Shown here: positions 8,901 to 15,968 of the stretch, one piece after another
Numbering within the stretch: the first letter of the stretch is position 1
Layout of the letters: every line of letters starts with the position of its first letter
DNA from: Spirochaetota bacterium
GTDB lineage: Bacteria > Spirochaetota > Brachyspiria > Brachyspirales > JACRPF01
NCBI GenBank assembly: GCA_016214035.1
Contig: JACRPF010000020.1
Span: forward strand, 132,800-196,799
Length of the DNA stretch: 64,000 nucleotides
Reading direction: 5' to 3'
Program-made: the position numbers and the translations under genes
Notes under the pieces: model-generated
What the model was told of the DNA's origin: nothing
Database searches by the model: none
Seen by the model: only the letters and a program-made list of their open reading frames with translations

Positions 8901-10689
8901 CGCGACAGCAGCATCAGGTATCGCGCTGTATGATCCGAAAGGCATCACCGCGAAGAATCTGACGCGTCTCGGCATCAAATTCACTTCCGTAACCGCGGAC
9001 GCATCACTAGCGTCATATCGCGTACTCGTCATCGGACGCGAAGCATATGCCGACGGCGCTGCGGGGCCCGATCTTTCACGCGTGAAGGACGGCCTGTCGG
9101 TGGTGATCTTCGAACAGGACCTGCCCACGCTCATGAACCGCTTCGGTTTCCGCGCCACCGAGTACGGCATGCGTAACGGATTCATACGCACTGTCGCACA
9201 CCCGCTCATGGCCGGCATAGCACCGGATAACCTTCGCGACTGGCGCGGGGCGTCAACGCTCACCACGTCGTTTCTCACCAATCTTCCCGAGCTCGAAACA
9301 TCGGACCCGAAATGGGAATGGTGCGGATTCGTGAACAAACGCGTCTGGCGCTGCGGCAATAACGGCAACATAGCGTCGGTGGTGTTTGAAAAACCGGCCG
9401 TGGGCAACTGGCTTCCGCTCATTGACTGCGGATTTGACCTGCAGTATTCGCCGCTCATGGAATACCGCGAAGGCAAAGGCCGCGTCATCTTCTGTCAGCT
9501 CGATGTGAACGGCCGTTCGGCGGACGATCCTATTGCCGACACGCTCGTAAAGAACATCATGAAATACGCAGCCGAGGCGAAAGCGCCGGCAGCGCGGACG
9601 GTGTATTACGCGGGAGGAAAAGAAGGCGCGGAGCTTCTCACGTCGCTCAACGTTTCCTACAGCGCCTACACTGCGGGGCAGAAGATCGGCGGTGATGCGA
9701 CACTGATCGTCGGCACGGGATTGTACGGCGACGCGATCGATGTGAACGCGATGCTTGCCGCCGGAGCGAACGTGCTTGCGCTCGGGCTCTCCGAGGGCGA
9801 GATGAAAGCGCTGTATCCGGCAGTTCAGGTAAAAACGGGCGCAGACGTTTCCCGCACGATAAGCGATCTTTCCGCACCGGCATTCGCGGGCATCAACAAT
9901 GCGGAACTCCATTGGCGCACGAAACCGTCGTACGCGATGCTTGCGGATACGAATGCGTCGTCCAGTCCCGCGCTCAAAGCGATGAACCAGGGCAAAGGCA
10001 CACTCGTCCTTTGTCAGGTTGCTCCGTGGCATTTCGACTTTGTGAAAAAACCGTACGTGAAGATAAGTTACCGACGTACCGTATTTCTCGTCTCGCGTCT
10101 CATCGCCAATCTCGGCGGACAGAGCCTGTCGCCGTTCATCGCACGCGCGTCACAGCCGTTCCAGCCGGCGGTATGGGAACTGCCGCAGTCATGGATTGGC
10201 GTCGATGACCGCGGCAATACCGGCCGGAAGCAGGAGTGGTGGAAGTCGTCGTTCGCGGACAGCACATGGCAGCCGATAGCGGTGCCCGGTGCGTTCGACG
10301 TACTGCGCGCTGACCTCACAAATTATGACGGCTATTTCTGGTACCGGATAAAATTCACGCTGCCGAAAGGTTTCAACGCGAAAAATTCATCACTCAGGAT
10401 AGGCATGGTGGATGACGAGTCGTGGGTGTGGCTTAACGACAAATTCCTCGGCGAGATCACCACGAACACGAATCCGAAGGACTACTGGTCGTTCAAGCGT
10501 AATTATACGCTCACGGACGGCATGCTCAAAACTGACGGCGAGAATGTGCTCACGGTGCTCGTGAACGATATCTTCCGCACGGGCGGCATCATGGATATGC
10601 CGTCGATTACGCGCGACCTGTGGAATAAAACATATTATCTCGATCGCGTTGAATCGGGGGATGACCCGTACCGCTATTACCGCTGGTAA
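5950..10689 (+). CDS. Very large secreted glycoside hydrolase family 2-like protein
   Basis: The frame extends upstream to 5575, but the ATG at 5950 has AAGGAG 6 nt ahead and opens a clear signal peptide (RASVFLSILCMFIASAA), giving 1579 residues. Order of domains: a CBM4/9-like beta-sandwich (about 20-170), a GH2 sugar-binding domain (about 200-360, INGLWGFIP), an Ig-like domain, a TIM barrel (about 480-800) with LNGKKIHLRALFVQ, an Ig-like and a glutaminase/ThuA-like middle region (about 1000-1400), and a C-terminal jelly roll (about 1410-1560, WYRIKFTLP). Glu707 in FFVEWGMPH is the likely nucleophile. The usual acid/base NE motif is replaced by N-H-N (612-614), so catalysis may differ from classical beta-galactosidases. 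It probably acts outside the inner membrane on a galactoside or related polymer and is followed 9 nt later by a sugar isomerase-like gene. Confidence 0.8.
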   Translation: MKRASVFLSILCMFIASAALQSADSIVSNGDFENGLAGWSGAENGKLIKQDGNAWFMVTKPGGAVGQLLKLPPNVYRLKLTMRMRVSNVNVGDQGWKNARLAMDFRGPDGKMVGDWPNVINMQGTSEWTAHTRTYEVPPNAVALNIGAANFGTSGTVEFDDIRFEIAGIRPSAPEDAKAPDGAGDPWDMKKAYRETSTTAERVCINGLWGFIPVVKDPGNVPPKKGQGWGWFKVPGVWPSDRISSYSVQEIIISPWMEGRVSVNNLEQAWYRREIETPASWQGRRVALEFTMLQTHARVFIDGSDAGEIWFPGGQMDLTAFIKPGTKQSIEILVTARPLDAESTSFSAPDRVAKSKAFVQCKGITGDVFLVSETPKNAVADVHVICSTRKGTITFDTGLRNPSADAYTMRAEIRENGNMVKRFSSADLSSVAVSNGRLIATAVWKDAKIWDIDTPKNMYEAVVRVCDASGTVLAESTPVRFGFREFWVDGRDLYLNGKKIHLRALFVQNMTKNAYLASYETGMSTCRKMQEYGFNFHIFGNYDFVPGAVSYFDDFLTASDDSGVLTSFSLPHMKDFNTKLYTEEQQKRYRTLTEWLIRRVQNHPAIISYALNHNACGYFGDQNPLKIDGIYSPDTNQDPKQRRNQARMTAAIARSIDPTRMIYHHQSGNLDDMHTVNIYLNWAPRQERSEWIEHWATDGVKPLFFVEWGMPHVSSFSSFRGPEFIWRNPAFQSIWTSEFSAPFFGQPVYDMDKDKINILEDEERLWAKGEPFYWSSLIGRFGQEKYRIETPAYFLEDNWRSHRAWGISSMLPWDQECSWVRVKDTPVVTNSARYADLQKPGIVPDLIMKDGQYIYDASPDSFKATAVGEVWKRWNMPFAGFIGGGERFTDKTHLYRSGEKITKQLVILNDTRKNAVINYTWNVRSSAVSGKGSVTVAPGGSSFIAFSFPAPAKSGAYVIDAAFDFGDEKQNDQFAFTVLPAPAAATAASGIALYDPKGITAKNLTRLGIKFTSVTADASLASYRVLVIGREAYADGAAGPDLSRVKDGLSVVIFEQDLPTLMNRFGFRATEYGMRNGFIRTVAHPLMAGIAPDNLRDWRGASTLTTSFLTNLPELETSDPKWEWCGFVNKRVWRCGNNGNIASVVFEKPAVGNWLPLIDCGFDLQYSPLMEYREGKGRVIFCQLDVNGRSADDPIADTLVKNIMKYAAEAKAPAARTVYYAGGKEGAELLTSLNVSYSAYTAGQKIGGDATLIVGTGLYGDAIDVNAMLAAGANVLALGLSEGEMKALYPAVQVKTGADVSRTISDLSAPAFAGINNAELHWRTKPSYAMLADTNASSSPALKAMNQGKGTLVLCQVAPWHFDFVKKPYVKISYRRTVFLVSRLIANLGGQSLSPFIARASQPFQPAVWELPQSWIGVDDRGNTGRKQEWWKSSFADSTWQPIAVPGAFDVLRADLTNYDGYFWYRIKFTLPKGFNAKNSSLRIGMVDDESWVWLNDKFLGEITTNTNPKDYWSFKRNYTLTDGMLKTDGENVLTVLVNDIFRTGGIMDMPSITRDLWNKTYYLDRVESGDDPYRYYRW

Positions 10690-10698
10690 GGTGACAAC

Positions 10699-11607
10699 AT
10701 GAGTAAACGTGAACTTGCATTTTATCTCAATCCCGCCGGACCTTCGCGCCGCGACATCATGCAGCTTCTGGCAGAAGCGGGGGTACGGAAAATCGGCATC
10801 GACGGCCATCCGCGCGGCGACGGCGAACGGGCGTTCATCGATTCATTCCTGAACGACTGCCGGGAATTCGGACTATCCGTTTATTCGATGCACGCCATGT
10901 GTCCGCTCCACGACAGACCGGACGCGCACAGTTCCACCGCCATGCGGGCGAAGGTTGAAAGCGACATCGAGCGCATGGCGCTGTTCGGCGGAAAGACGGC
11001 GGTATTCCACGCCTGCCAGATGTCGGAGATGAAACCGCATGACGCCGATGCCGCTATCGGTGTCATCGGCACCGCGCGTTTCATCGAACACTATGCCGCG
11101 AGTGTACGGTGTGCGGCAAAAATAGCGGCGAAGCACGGCATCACGCTGGTGCTTGAGAATATCGGCGGATGCACACTCGGGCAGTCGATCGCCGGCATCA
11201 AAGAGATAATCGCAGCCGCGAATGAGCCGAACGTGGGCTTCATACTGGACGCGGGACATGCGCATGTCGCCGGTGTCGTTGCCGCCGAAGAAATACGCAT
11301 CGCGGGAAAACTGCTCTGCGACACGCATTTTCACGACAACATAGGTAAAACACCATGGACGGGCGATCAGCATCTGCCGGTGGGACTCGGCACGATAAAC
11401 TGGCAGGACGTCTGTGCGGCACTGGATGAAGTCGGCTTTCCCGGGCCGGTGGTGTTCGAAGGTGTACTCGGCGGCGGTGACGTTCTCGCCAACCGCGGGT
11501 TCGCCCGTGATTTCACGCATAGGGATGCCATCGCGCTGACCATAGCAAATTGGCGGGCATTTGAAATACTCGGAGAAAGCCTTGCAATCGCCAAAACGCG
11601 TGTCTGA
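10699..11607 (+). CDS. Sugar phosphate isomerase/epimerase-like TIM-barrel protein
   Basis: The 302-residue soluble protein belongs to the xylose isomerase-like/AP endonuclease-2 superfamily. Motifs in order are VLENIGG (metal-ligand Glu), DAGHAHVAG, DTHFHDNIG (His and Asp ligands), and a final VFEG Glu. These give the divalent-metal site of sugar epimerases and isomerases. There is no signal peptide, so it acts in the cytoplasm. It starts 9 nt after the GH2 stop, with GGTG just upstream, so the two genes are cotranscribed. The most economical reading is that it isomerises a sugar released by the GH2 protein. The substrate (for example tagatose/psicose-type or inosose) cannot be specified. 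Confidence 0.85.
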   Translation: MSKRELAFYLNPAGPSRRDIMQLLAEAGVRKIGIDGHPRGDGERAFIDSFLNDCREFGLSVYSMHAMCPLHDRPDAHSSTAMRAKVESDIERMALFGGKTAVFHACQMSEMKPHDADAAIGVIGTARFIEHYAASVRCAAKIAAKHGITLVLENIGGCTLGQSIAGIKEIIAAANEPNVGFILDAGHAHVAGVVAAEEIRIAGKLLCDTHFHDNIGKTPWTGDQHLPVGLGTINWQDVCAALDEVGFPGPVVFEGVLGGGDVLANRGFARDFTHRDAIALTIANWRAFEILGESLAIAKTRV

Positions 11608-11630
11608 TCGGGGATTACTTTAGATACGCA

Positions 11631-11660
11631 TTGCTATTTATCCGGTATATGAAATAATCT
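11631..11660 (+). promoter_or_regulatory. Candidate promoter for the histidine kinase gene
   Basis: TTGCTA (11631-11636), an 18-nt spacer and TAATCT (11655-11660) lie 70 nt ahead of the preferred ATG at 11731. The match is moderate. Confidence 0.4.
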
Positions 11661-11730
11661 CATGAGCTGGTTACCGCCCGCGTGCCGTTGTATGTGCTCA
11701 TCGACCAGCGTTCCTTACCGGAGTGATGTA

Positions 11731-14169
11731 ATGCAGGATATCCGAGCTTCATCGCAGCCTGTCCCGGAAAGCGGCGCAAACCGTCATCGTATGCGCCGCG
11801 ATAGTATAACACTCGGCCTTTGCGCAGCGGCATATTTCCTCGCCCATTATATTGCATTCATTTTTCCCGATTCCGAAAAAGTACTCATGGCAGTATGGCC
11901 CGTCGGCGGTATCGGCCTCGCCGCATTGCTTTTAAATGAGCGTCGTCTCTGGCCGCATATTCTCATTGCTTTCTTCATCGCCGGCAATTCGGCGAATCTC
12001 ATCGTCGGGCGGCCGATTCCGGCAAGCCTCGGGTTCATGACCGCCAATATCTGTGAATCGCTTATCTCTGCTTTGCTGATAACCGGGTTTTCACGGACTG
12101 CGGTACGGTTTGACCGCGTGTCGCAGGTGCTGCTGCTGTCCATTGCGGCCGTGGCGGTGAATGCCGGAACGGCTCTCATCGGTGCGGGAACTGCCGCGGT
12201 CACATCCAAAGCGTCGTTCTGGATGTTCTGGCGGACCTGGTGGATAGCCGACGGTCTCGGAATTCTCATCGTCACCCCGATTATTGTCACCCTGGCGGAC
12301 GTTAAGAACTCCGTCCGTTCGATACGGATATTTCCTGCGCTTGAGTTTCTCTTTTTTATGGCGCTGTGGAACATGTTTGCCTATCTGCTGTTCAATCATG
12401 CTGACCTTGCGCATGCATATTATCTGCAGCCGTACATGCTCACCGCTCTTATCGTGTGGGCTGCGCTTCGATTCGGAATCGCCGGCACATCAGCCGCCGC
12501 GATATTTCTCACCGCAATCATGATAACCAGCGGGGCGGTGCAGACCGGACCGTTGAGCTGGGGCGGAGAGGATATGGAAGCCCGGCTTCTGCAGTCGCAG
12601 GTATTCGTGGGCCTATGCTCATTCACCGGATATCTTCTGGCAGCGGGTTACGCGCAGCTTCGCAACGCCGAAAAAACGGCACACGAACGCGAGCAGTTGT
12701 ATCTCGCCATGTTCGAGAAAACCAATGCGGTCAAACTTCTGATCGATCCGACTGACGGCTCCATCATCGATGCGAATGCCGCCGCTGCCGCATATTACGG
12801 CTACACGCTCGCGGTTCTGAAAACAATGAAAATAAGCGACATCAATACGCTGCCGCCGGAAACCATCCGGCAGGAGATGGCGCATGCCGTCAGCGAACGA
12901 CGTACATATTTTAACTTCCGGCATCGTCTGGCATCCGGCATTATCCGCGACGTTGAAGTATACTCCAGCCCGATGGATATCGGCGGACGCACGCTGCTGC
13001 TCTCGCTTGTCCATGACATCACCGAACGCAAGCAGGCCGAAGAAGCGCTGCGGCGTTCCGAGGTGTTTCTTGACACCGTCATTGAAGACAGTCCTTTTTC
13101 ATTGTGGATCTCTGATGCAAACGGCACGCTCATCCGCAGTAATAAAGCATTACGTGAAATATTCCGCGTCACGGATGATGAAGTTGTCGGGAAATACAAT
13201 TTATTTCATGACGATATGCTCATCAGGCAGGGACTGCTGCCGCAGGTGCAACGTGTTTTCGAGCAGGGTGCAACTGCCCGTTTTGTGATAGCGTATGATA
13301 CATCTGAATTATCAGAACTCTCGTTATCGCGTCACTCGGTTTTGGAACTTGATACGACCATCTCGCCGGTACTCGATGCGCAGGGAAAAGTCAGCAATGC
13401 CATCATCCAGCATGTCGACATATCCGAACGAAAAAAGGCCGAGGCGGCGCTGATCCAGGCGGACAAGATGAGCACGCTCGGCATTCTCGCCACCGGCATC
13501 GCGCACGAGGTCAATCAGCCGCTCATGGCGATATCCATGGCGCTCGACAATATCATGCTCCGGCGCGATATGAATTACACGTCGACGAAAGTGGCCGATA
13601 TGAAACAATACCTGCAGCGCATCACGGCAATCATCGACAGTATCCGCACGTTCGCGCGCGAGCAGAAAGAATACCGCGACACCGCATTCTCCATAAACGC
13701 CAGCATACAGAATGTCATCGACATGCTGGGGGCGCAATACCGATCGCACGGCATCGGGCTGCGCATCGCGCTCAATGATGCGCTGCCGCAGATACGCGGC
13801 GACATATACCGGTTCGAACAGGTGGTGATAAATCTGCTTACGAATGCGAACTATGCCGTGGAACAGCGCTCAGCCGGAGCCGGACCGGATTACCGTCGGG
13901 AGATAGCCGTCGAAACCGCGTGTGAAGGCGATGAGGTGCTGCTGCGCGTCCGTGACAACGGCATCGGGATGAGCGAGGAGGTGCAGCGCAAACTCTTCAC
14001 GCCGTTTTTCACCACCAAACCGACTGGCGAAGGCATGGGAATGGGATTATCCATCAGTTTCGGCATCGTCAAAAGCATGGGCGGGACTATCGTCGTTGAG
14101 AGCGTGCCGGACAGTCATACGCTGTTCACCGTCCGTCTGCCGATAAAAAAAACGGATGACGGCGCATGA
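11731..14169 (+). CDS. MASE1-PAS-PAS sensor histidine kinase
   Basis: The 812-residue membrane kinase has an MASE1 sensory domain of about eight transmembrane helices (about 25-305), a PAS domain (about 325-440, ending DITERKQAEEALR), a second PAS (about 455-575, ending DISERKKAEAAL), a HisKA dimerisation helix with phospho-acceptor His592 (ATGIAHEVNQPL), and an HATPase domain with N box NLLTNANYAV (about 697-706), G1 VRDNGIGM, F box TPFFTTKP and G2 GMGMGLS. No receiver domain is fused and no response regulator gene lies nearby, so its partner is elsewhere. The start at 11731 is chosen for its GGAG; an upstream in-frame ATG at 11662 lacks one. MASE1 ligands are unknown in general. It converges with the minus-strand gene ending at 14193, 23 nt away. 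Confidence 0.9.
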   Translation: MQDIRASSQPVPESGANRHRMRRDSITLGLCAAAYFLAHYIAFIFPDSEKVLMAVWPVGGIGLAALLLNERRLWPHILIAFFIAGNSANLIVGRPIPASLGFMTANICESLISALLITGFSRTAVRFDRVSQVLLLSIAAVAVNAGTALIGAGTAAVTSKASFWMFWRTWWIADGLGILIVTPIIVTLADVKNSVRSIRIFPALEFLFFMALWNMFAYLLFNHADLAHAYYLQPYMLTALIVWAALRFGIAGTSAAAIFLTAIMITSGAVQTGPLSWGGEDMEARLLQSQVFVGLCSFTGYLLAAGYAQLRNAEKTAHEREQLYLAMFEKTNAVKLLIDPTDGSIIDANAAAAAYYGYTLAVLKTMKISDINTLPPETIRQEMAHAVSERRTYFNFRHRLASGIIRDVEVYSSPMDIGGRTLLLSLVHDITERKQAEEALRRSEVFLDTVIEDSPFSLWISDANGTLIRSNKALREIFRVTDDEVVGKYNLFHDDMLIRQGLLPQVQRVFEQGATARFVIAYDTSELSELSLSRHSVLELDTTISPVLDAQGKVSNAIIQHVDISERKKAEAALIQADKMSTLGILATGIAHEVNQPLMAISMALDNIMLRRDMNYTSTKVADMKQYLQRITAIIDSIRTFAREQKEYRDTAFSINASIQNVIDMLGAQYRSHGIGLRIALNDALPQIRGDIYRFEQVVINLLTNANYAVEQRSAGAGPDYRREIAVETACEGDEVLLRVRDNGIGMSEEVQRKLFTPFFTTKPTGEGMGMGLSISFGIVKSMGGTIVVESVPDSHTLFTVRLPIKKTDDGA

Positions 14170-14192
14170 AAATTATGGCCGCAGCGATATAA

Positions 14193-14930
14193 TCACCGCC
14201 TGCTCATGGTCTCAAGTGCCGATGTAAAAGGCCGGTCCGACGCATCCACGCCTTCGTACCGTATGAGTTCATGTGTATTATCCGCCGCATAGATGAATTC
14301 ATACTTCTGCTCGAATTTTATGAAACCTATTCCCGCTGAAAGCTTGAGGACGTTCGCCGTGCGCGTACCGCCTGGAGTTTGAAGCGCCACATTGCTTCTC
14401 ACCATCGACAGCACCGCATCGAACGAACCGTTTCCCTTTTCGGGTGTAAAAAGCACGAAATCGCCGGAGCTGTTTTTATCCCAGGGAAATCCCCGGAACA
14501 CTTCGGTTATCATGGGCGCACATATGGTGCGTTCCCGCAGACCGAACGACCGTTTGGTTGTCTTTCCGTCAGCGGATTCCAGCAGAATCTGTTTCGCGTT
14601 CCAGTCGAAGGTATACGAATCTTCCGCGGCGCCGTTCGTGCCATATGACCTGAATGAAAGCGGCCGGCCGTCGGTGCACAATACGGATATCCTGCTGCCG
14701 GCGGTATTCGAGGTGACTATCGTGACATTCGAACCCGACCGGCTGATATGATTGGTGGTCAAAAATGTTCCGGACACGCCCGTGCATTTGCGTATATGGC
14801 ACTCATACGACGGAAGAAATGAAAGATCGAATTGCGCACACAGCAACGCCGGAAAAACGGCGGCGGCAAGTACGCTTACGGCGATGATTCGTGCGGCAGT
14901 CAGCGGCTGCGCATAATGTATCCTCGACAT
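14193..14930 (-). CDS. Small secreted protein of unknown function (DUF3108-like outline)
   Basis: The 245-residue protein opens MSRIHY, with AAGGAG 9 nt before this ATG; an earlier in-frame start at 14960 lacks a site. A signal peptide runs to about residue 32 (VLAAAVFPALLCA). The mature part is beta-rich with alternating hydrophobic strands. It resembles the DUF3108/LolA-like half-barrel outline (SFRSYGTNG, RIRYEG-type strand near the end reading LIRYEGVD), but I would not name a family with certainty. It is the last gene of the 20968-14193 operon, 39 nt after the SDR gene, which suggests an envelope or periplasmic role with the exporter. Confidence 0.7.
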   Translation of the reverse strand: MSRIHYAQPLTAARIIAVSVLAAAVFPALLCAQFDLSFLPSYECHIRKCTGVSGTFLTTNHISRSGSNVTIVTSNTAGSRISVLCTDGRPLSFRSYGTNGAAEDSYTFDWNAKQILLESADGKTTKRSFGLRERTICAPMITEVFRGFPWDKNSSGDFVLFTPEKGNGSFDAVLSMVRSNVALQTPGGTRTANVLKLSAGIGFIKFEQKYEFIYAADNTHELIRYEGVDASDRPFTSALETMSRR

Positions 14931-14969
14931 GTTACGACGCTCCTTGTTTTGATAATACACTGCACGGCA

Positions 14970-15941
14970 TCACCCGTAGGGCGATTGGGCACTGATGAAT
15001 CTTGTTATTATCGGCGAGAGCAGCCTGATGGGCACTTTTAAAAAACCGTATCGGGCGTTCAGCATCGCCTTGAAATCGAGGAAGGAATGACGCTGATACT
15101 GCAGGTGGGCTTCCGATTCTTCGGTATCGTACCAGTCCAGATAATAACTGTTGCTGTCGTTATTGAAATACCGCCGTGCCGGCATCCGCAGTCCTATCTG
15201 CCCGAACAATCCTCCGATAAGTTCCGACGCTGAAAGCTGACACCCGTTTGATCTGCCGCCTCCCAGAAAAAAAATCCTCTTCGTGATACTCGTGCCGTGA
15301 AAAAGTTTTTCAGCGGCATGCATTATCGCGGTGGCTGCATCGATATCAAGGATAATCTCACAACGGGCTCCGGGCGGGATATCGAACATCAGCTTCACCA
15401 TATGGAGCGAGCTGCCGAAGCGGGACGGCATTACCGCCGCGAGCCGCAGAATACAATAATCGATGCAGGATGCGGCGACAAGCTGTTCCGCCTGGTGCTT
15501 TGACTGTGAATAGGTGTCGGTTGGATTGGGAGGATCCGCGGTGGTGAGTACACGGTCTTTGTCCTGCGTGGGGCCCATCACGCTTACCGAAGATATCAAT
15601 ACCAAGCGGCCGCTGCCGGCCTCGGCGATACATGCGGTCAGATTTTTTGTGCCGTCTACATTCACCGACCGGCAGAGCGACGGGTTCGTCTCGCTAACGG
15701 GCGGAAGAATTGCCGCCAGGTGAACGACAACATCCTGACCGGATACGGCCGCACCTACGTCATCCTTTTTTCTGATATCGCCGAAAAAAACAGCCCGCAC
15801 TTTGCCTGCATATTTCTTTGCAAGCTTCTCGTTTCGTCTGCTCCGCACATCAAATATCGCAACCTCATGTCCCGCGCTGCTGCAGGCATCAAGCAGCGCA
15901 AGGCCGATATTCCCGAAACCGCCCGTGATAAGCAGCTTCAT
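14970..15941 (-). CDS. NAD-dependent epimerase/dehydratase (extended SDR)
   Basis: The 323-residue protein has the extended-SDR nucleotide motif GGFGNIG (residues 7-13), the acidic cofactor residue in IFDVRSRR, catalytic Ser in LISSVSVMG, and the active-site pair YSQSK (Tyr and Lys four apart). It therefore oxidises/reduces or epimerises a nucleotide sugar, or a steroid- or isoprenoid-like alcohol. SDRs next to MMPL exporters are often of the 3-beta-HSD/hopanoid-associated type, which makes a lipid substrate plausible; that is inference. It is cytoplasmic and starts 27 nt after the exporter gene stop. Confidence 0.85.
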   Translation of the reverse strand: MKLLITGGFGNIGLALLDACSSAGHEVAIFDVRSRRNEKLAKKYAGKVRAVFFGDIRKKDDVGAAVSGQDVVVHLAAILPPVSETNPSLCRSVNVDGTKNLTACIAEAGSGRLVLISSVSVMGPTQDKDRVLTTADPPNPTDTYSQSKHQAEQLVAASCIDYCILRLAAVMPSRFGSSLHMVKLMFDIPPGARCEIILDIDAATAIMHAAEKLFHGTSITKRIFFLGGGRSNGCQLSASELIGGLFGQIGLRMPARRYFNNDSNSYYLDWYDTEESEAHLQYQRHSFLDFKAMLNARYGFLKVPIRLLSPIITRFISAQSPYG

Positions 15942-15968
15942 ATACAGTCTCCCTTTGGCACCGGAATA

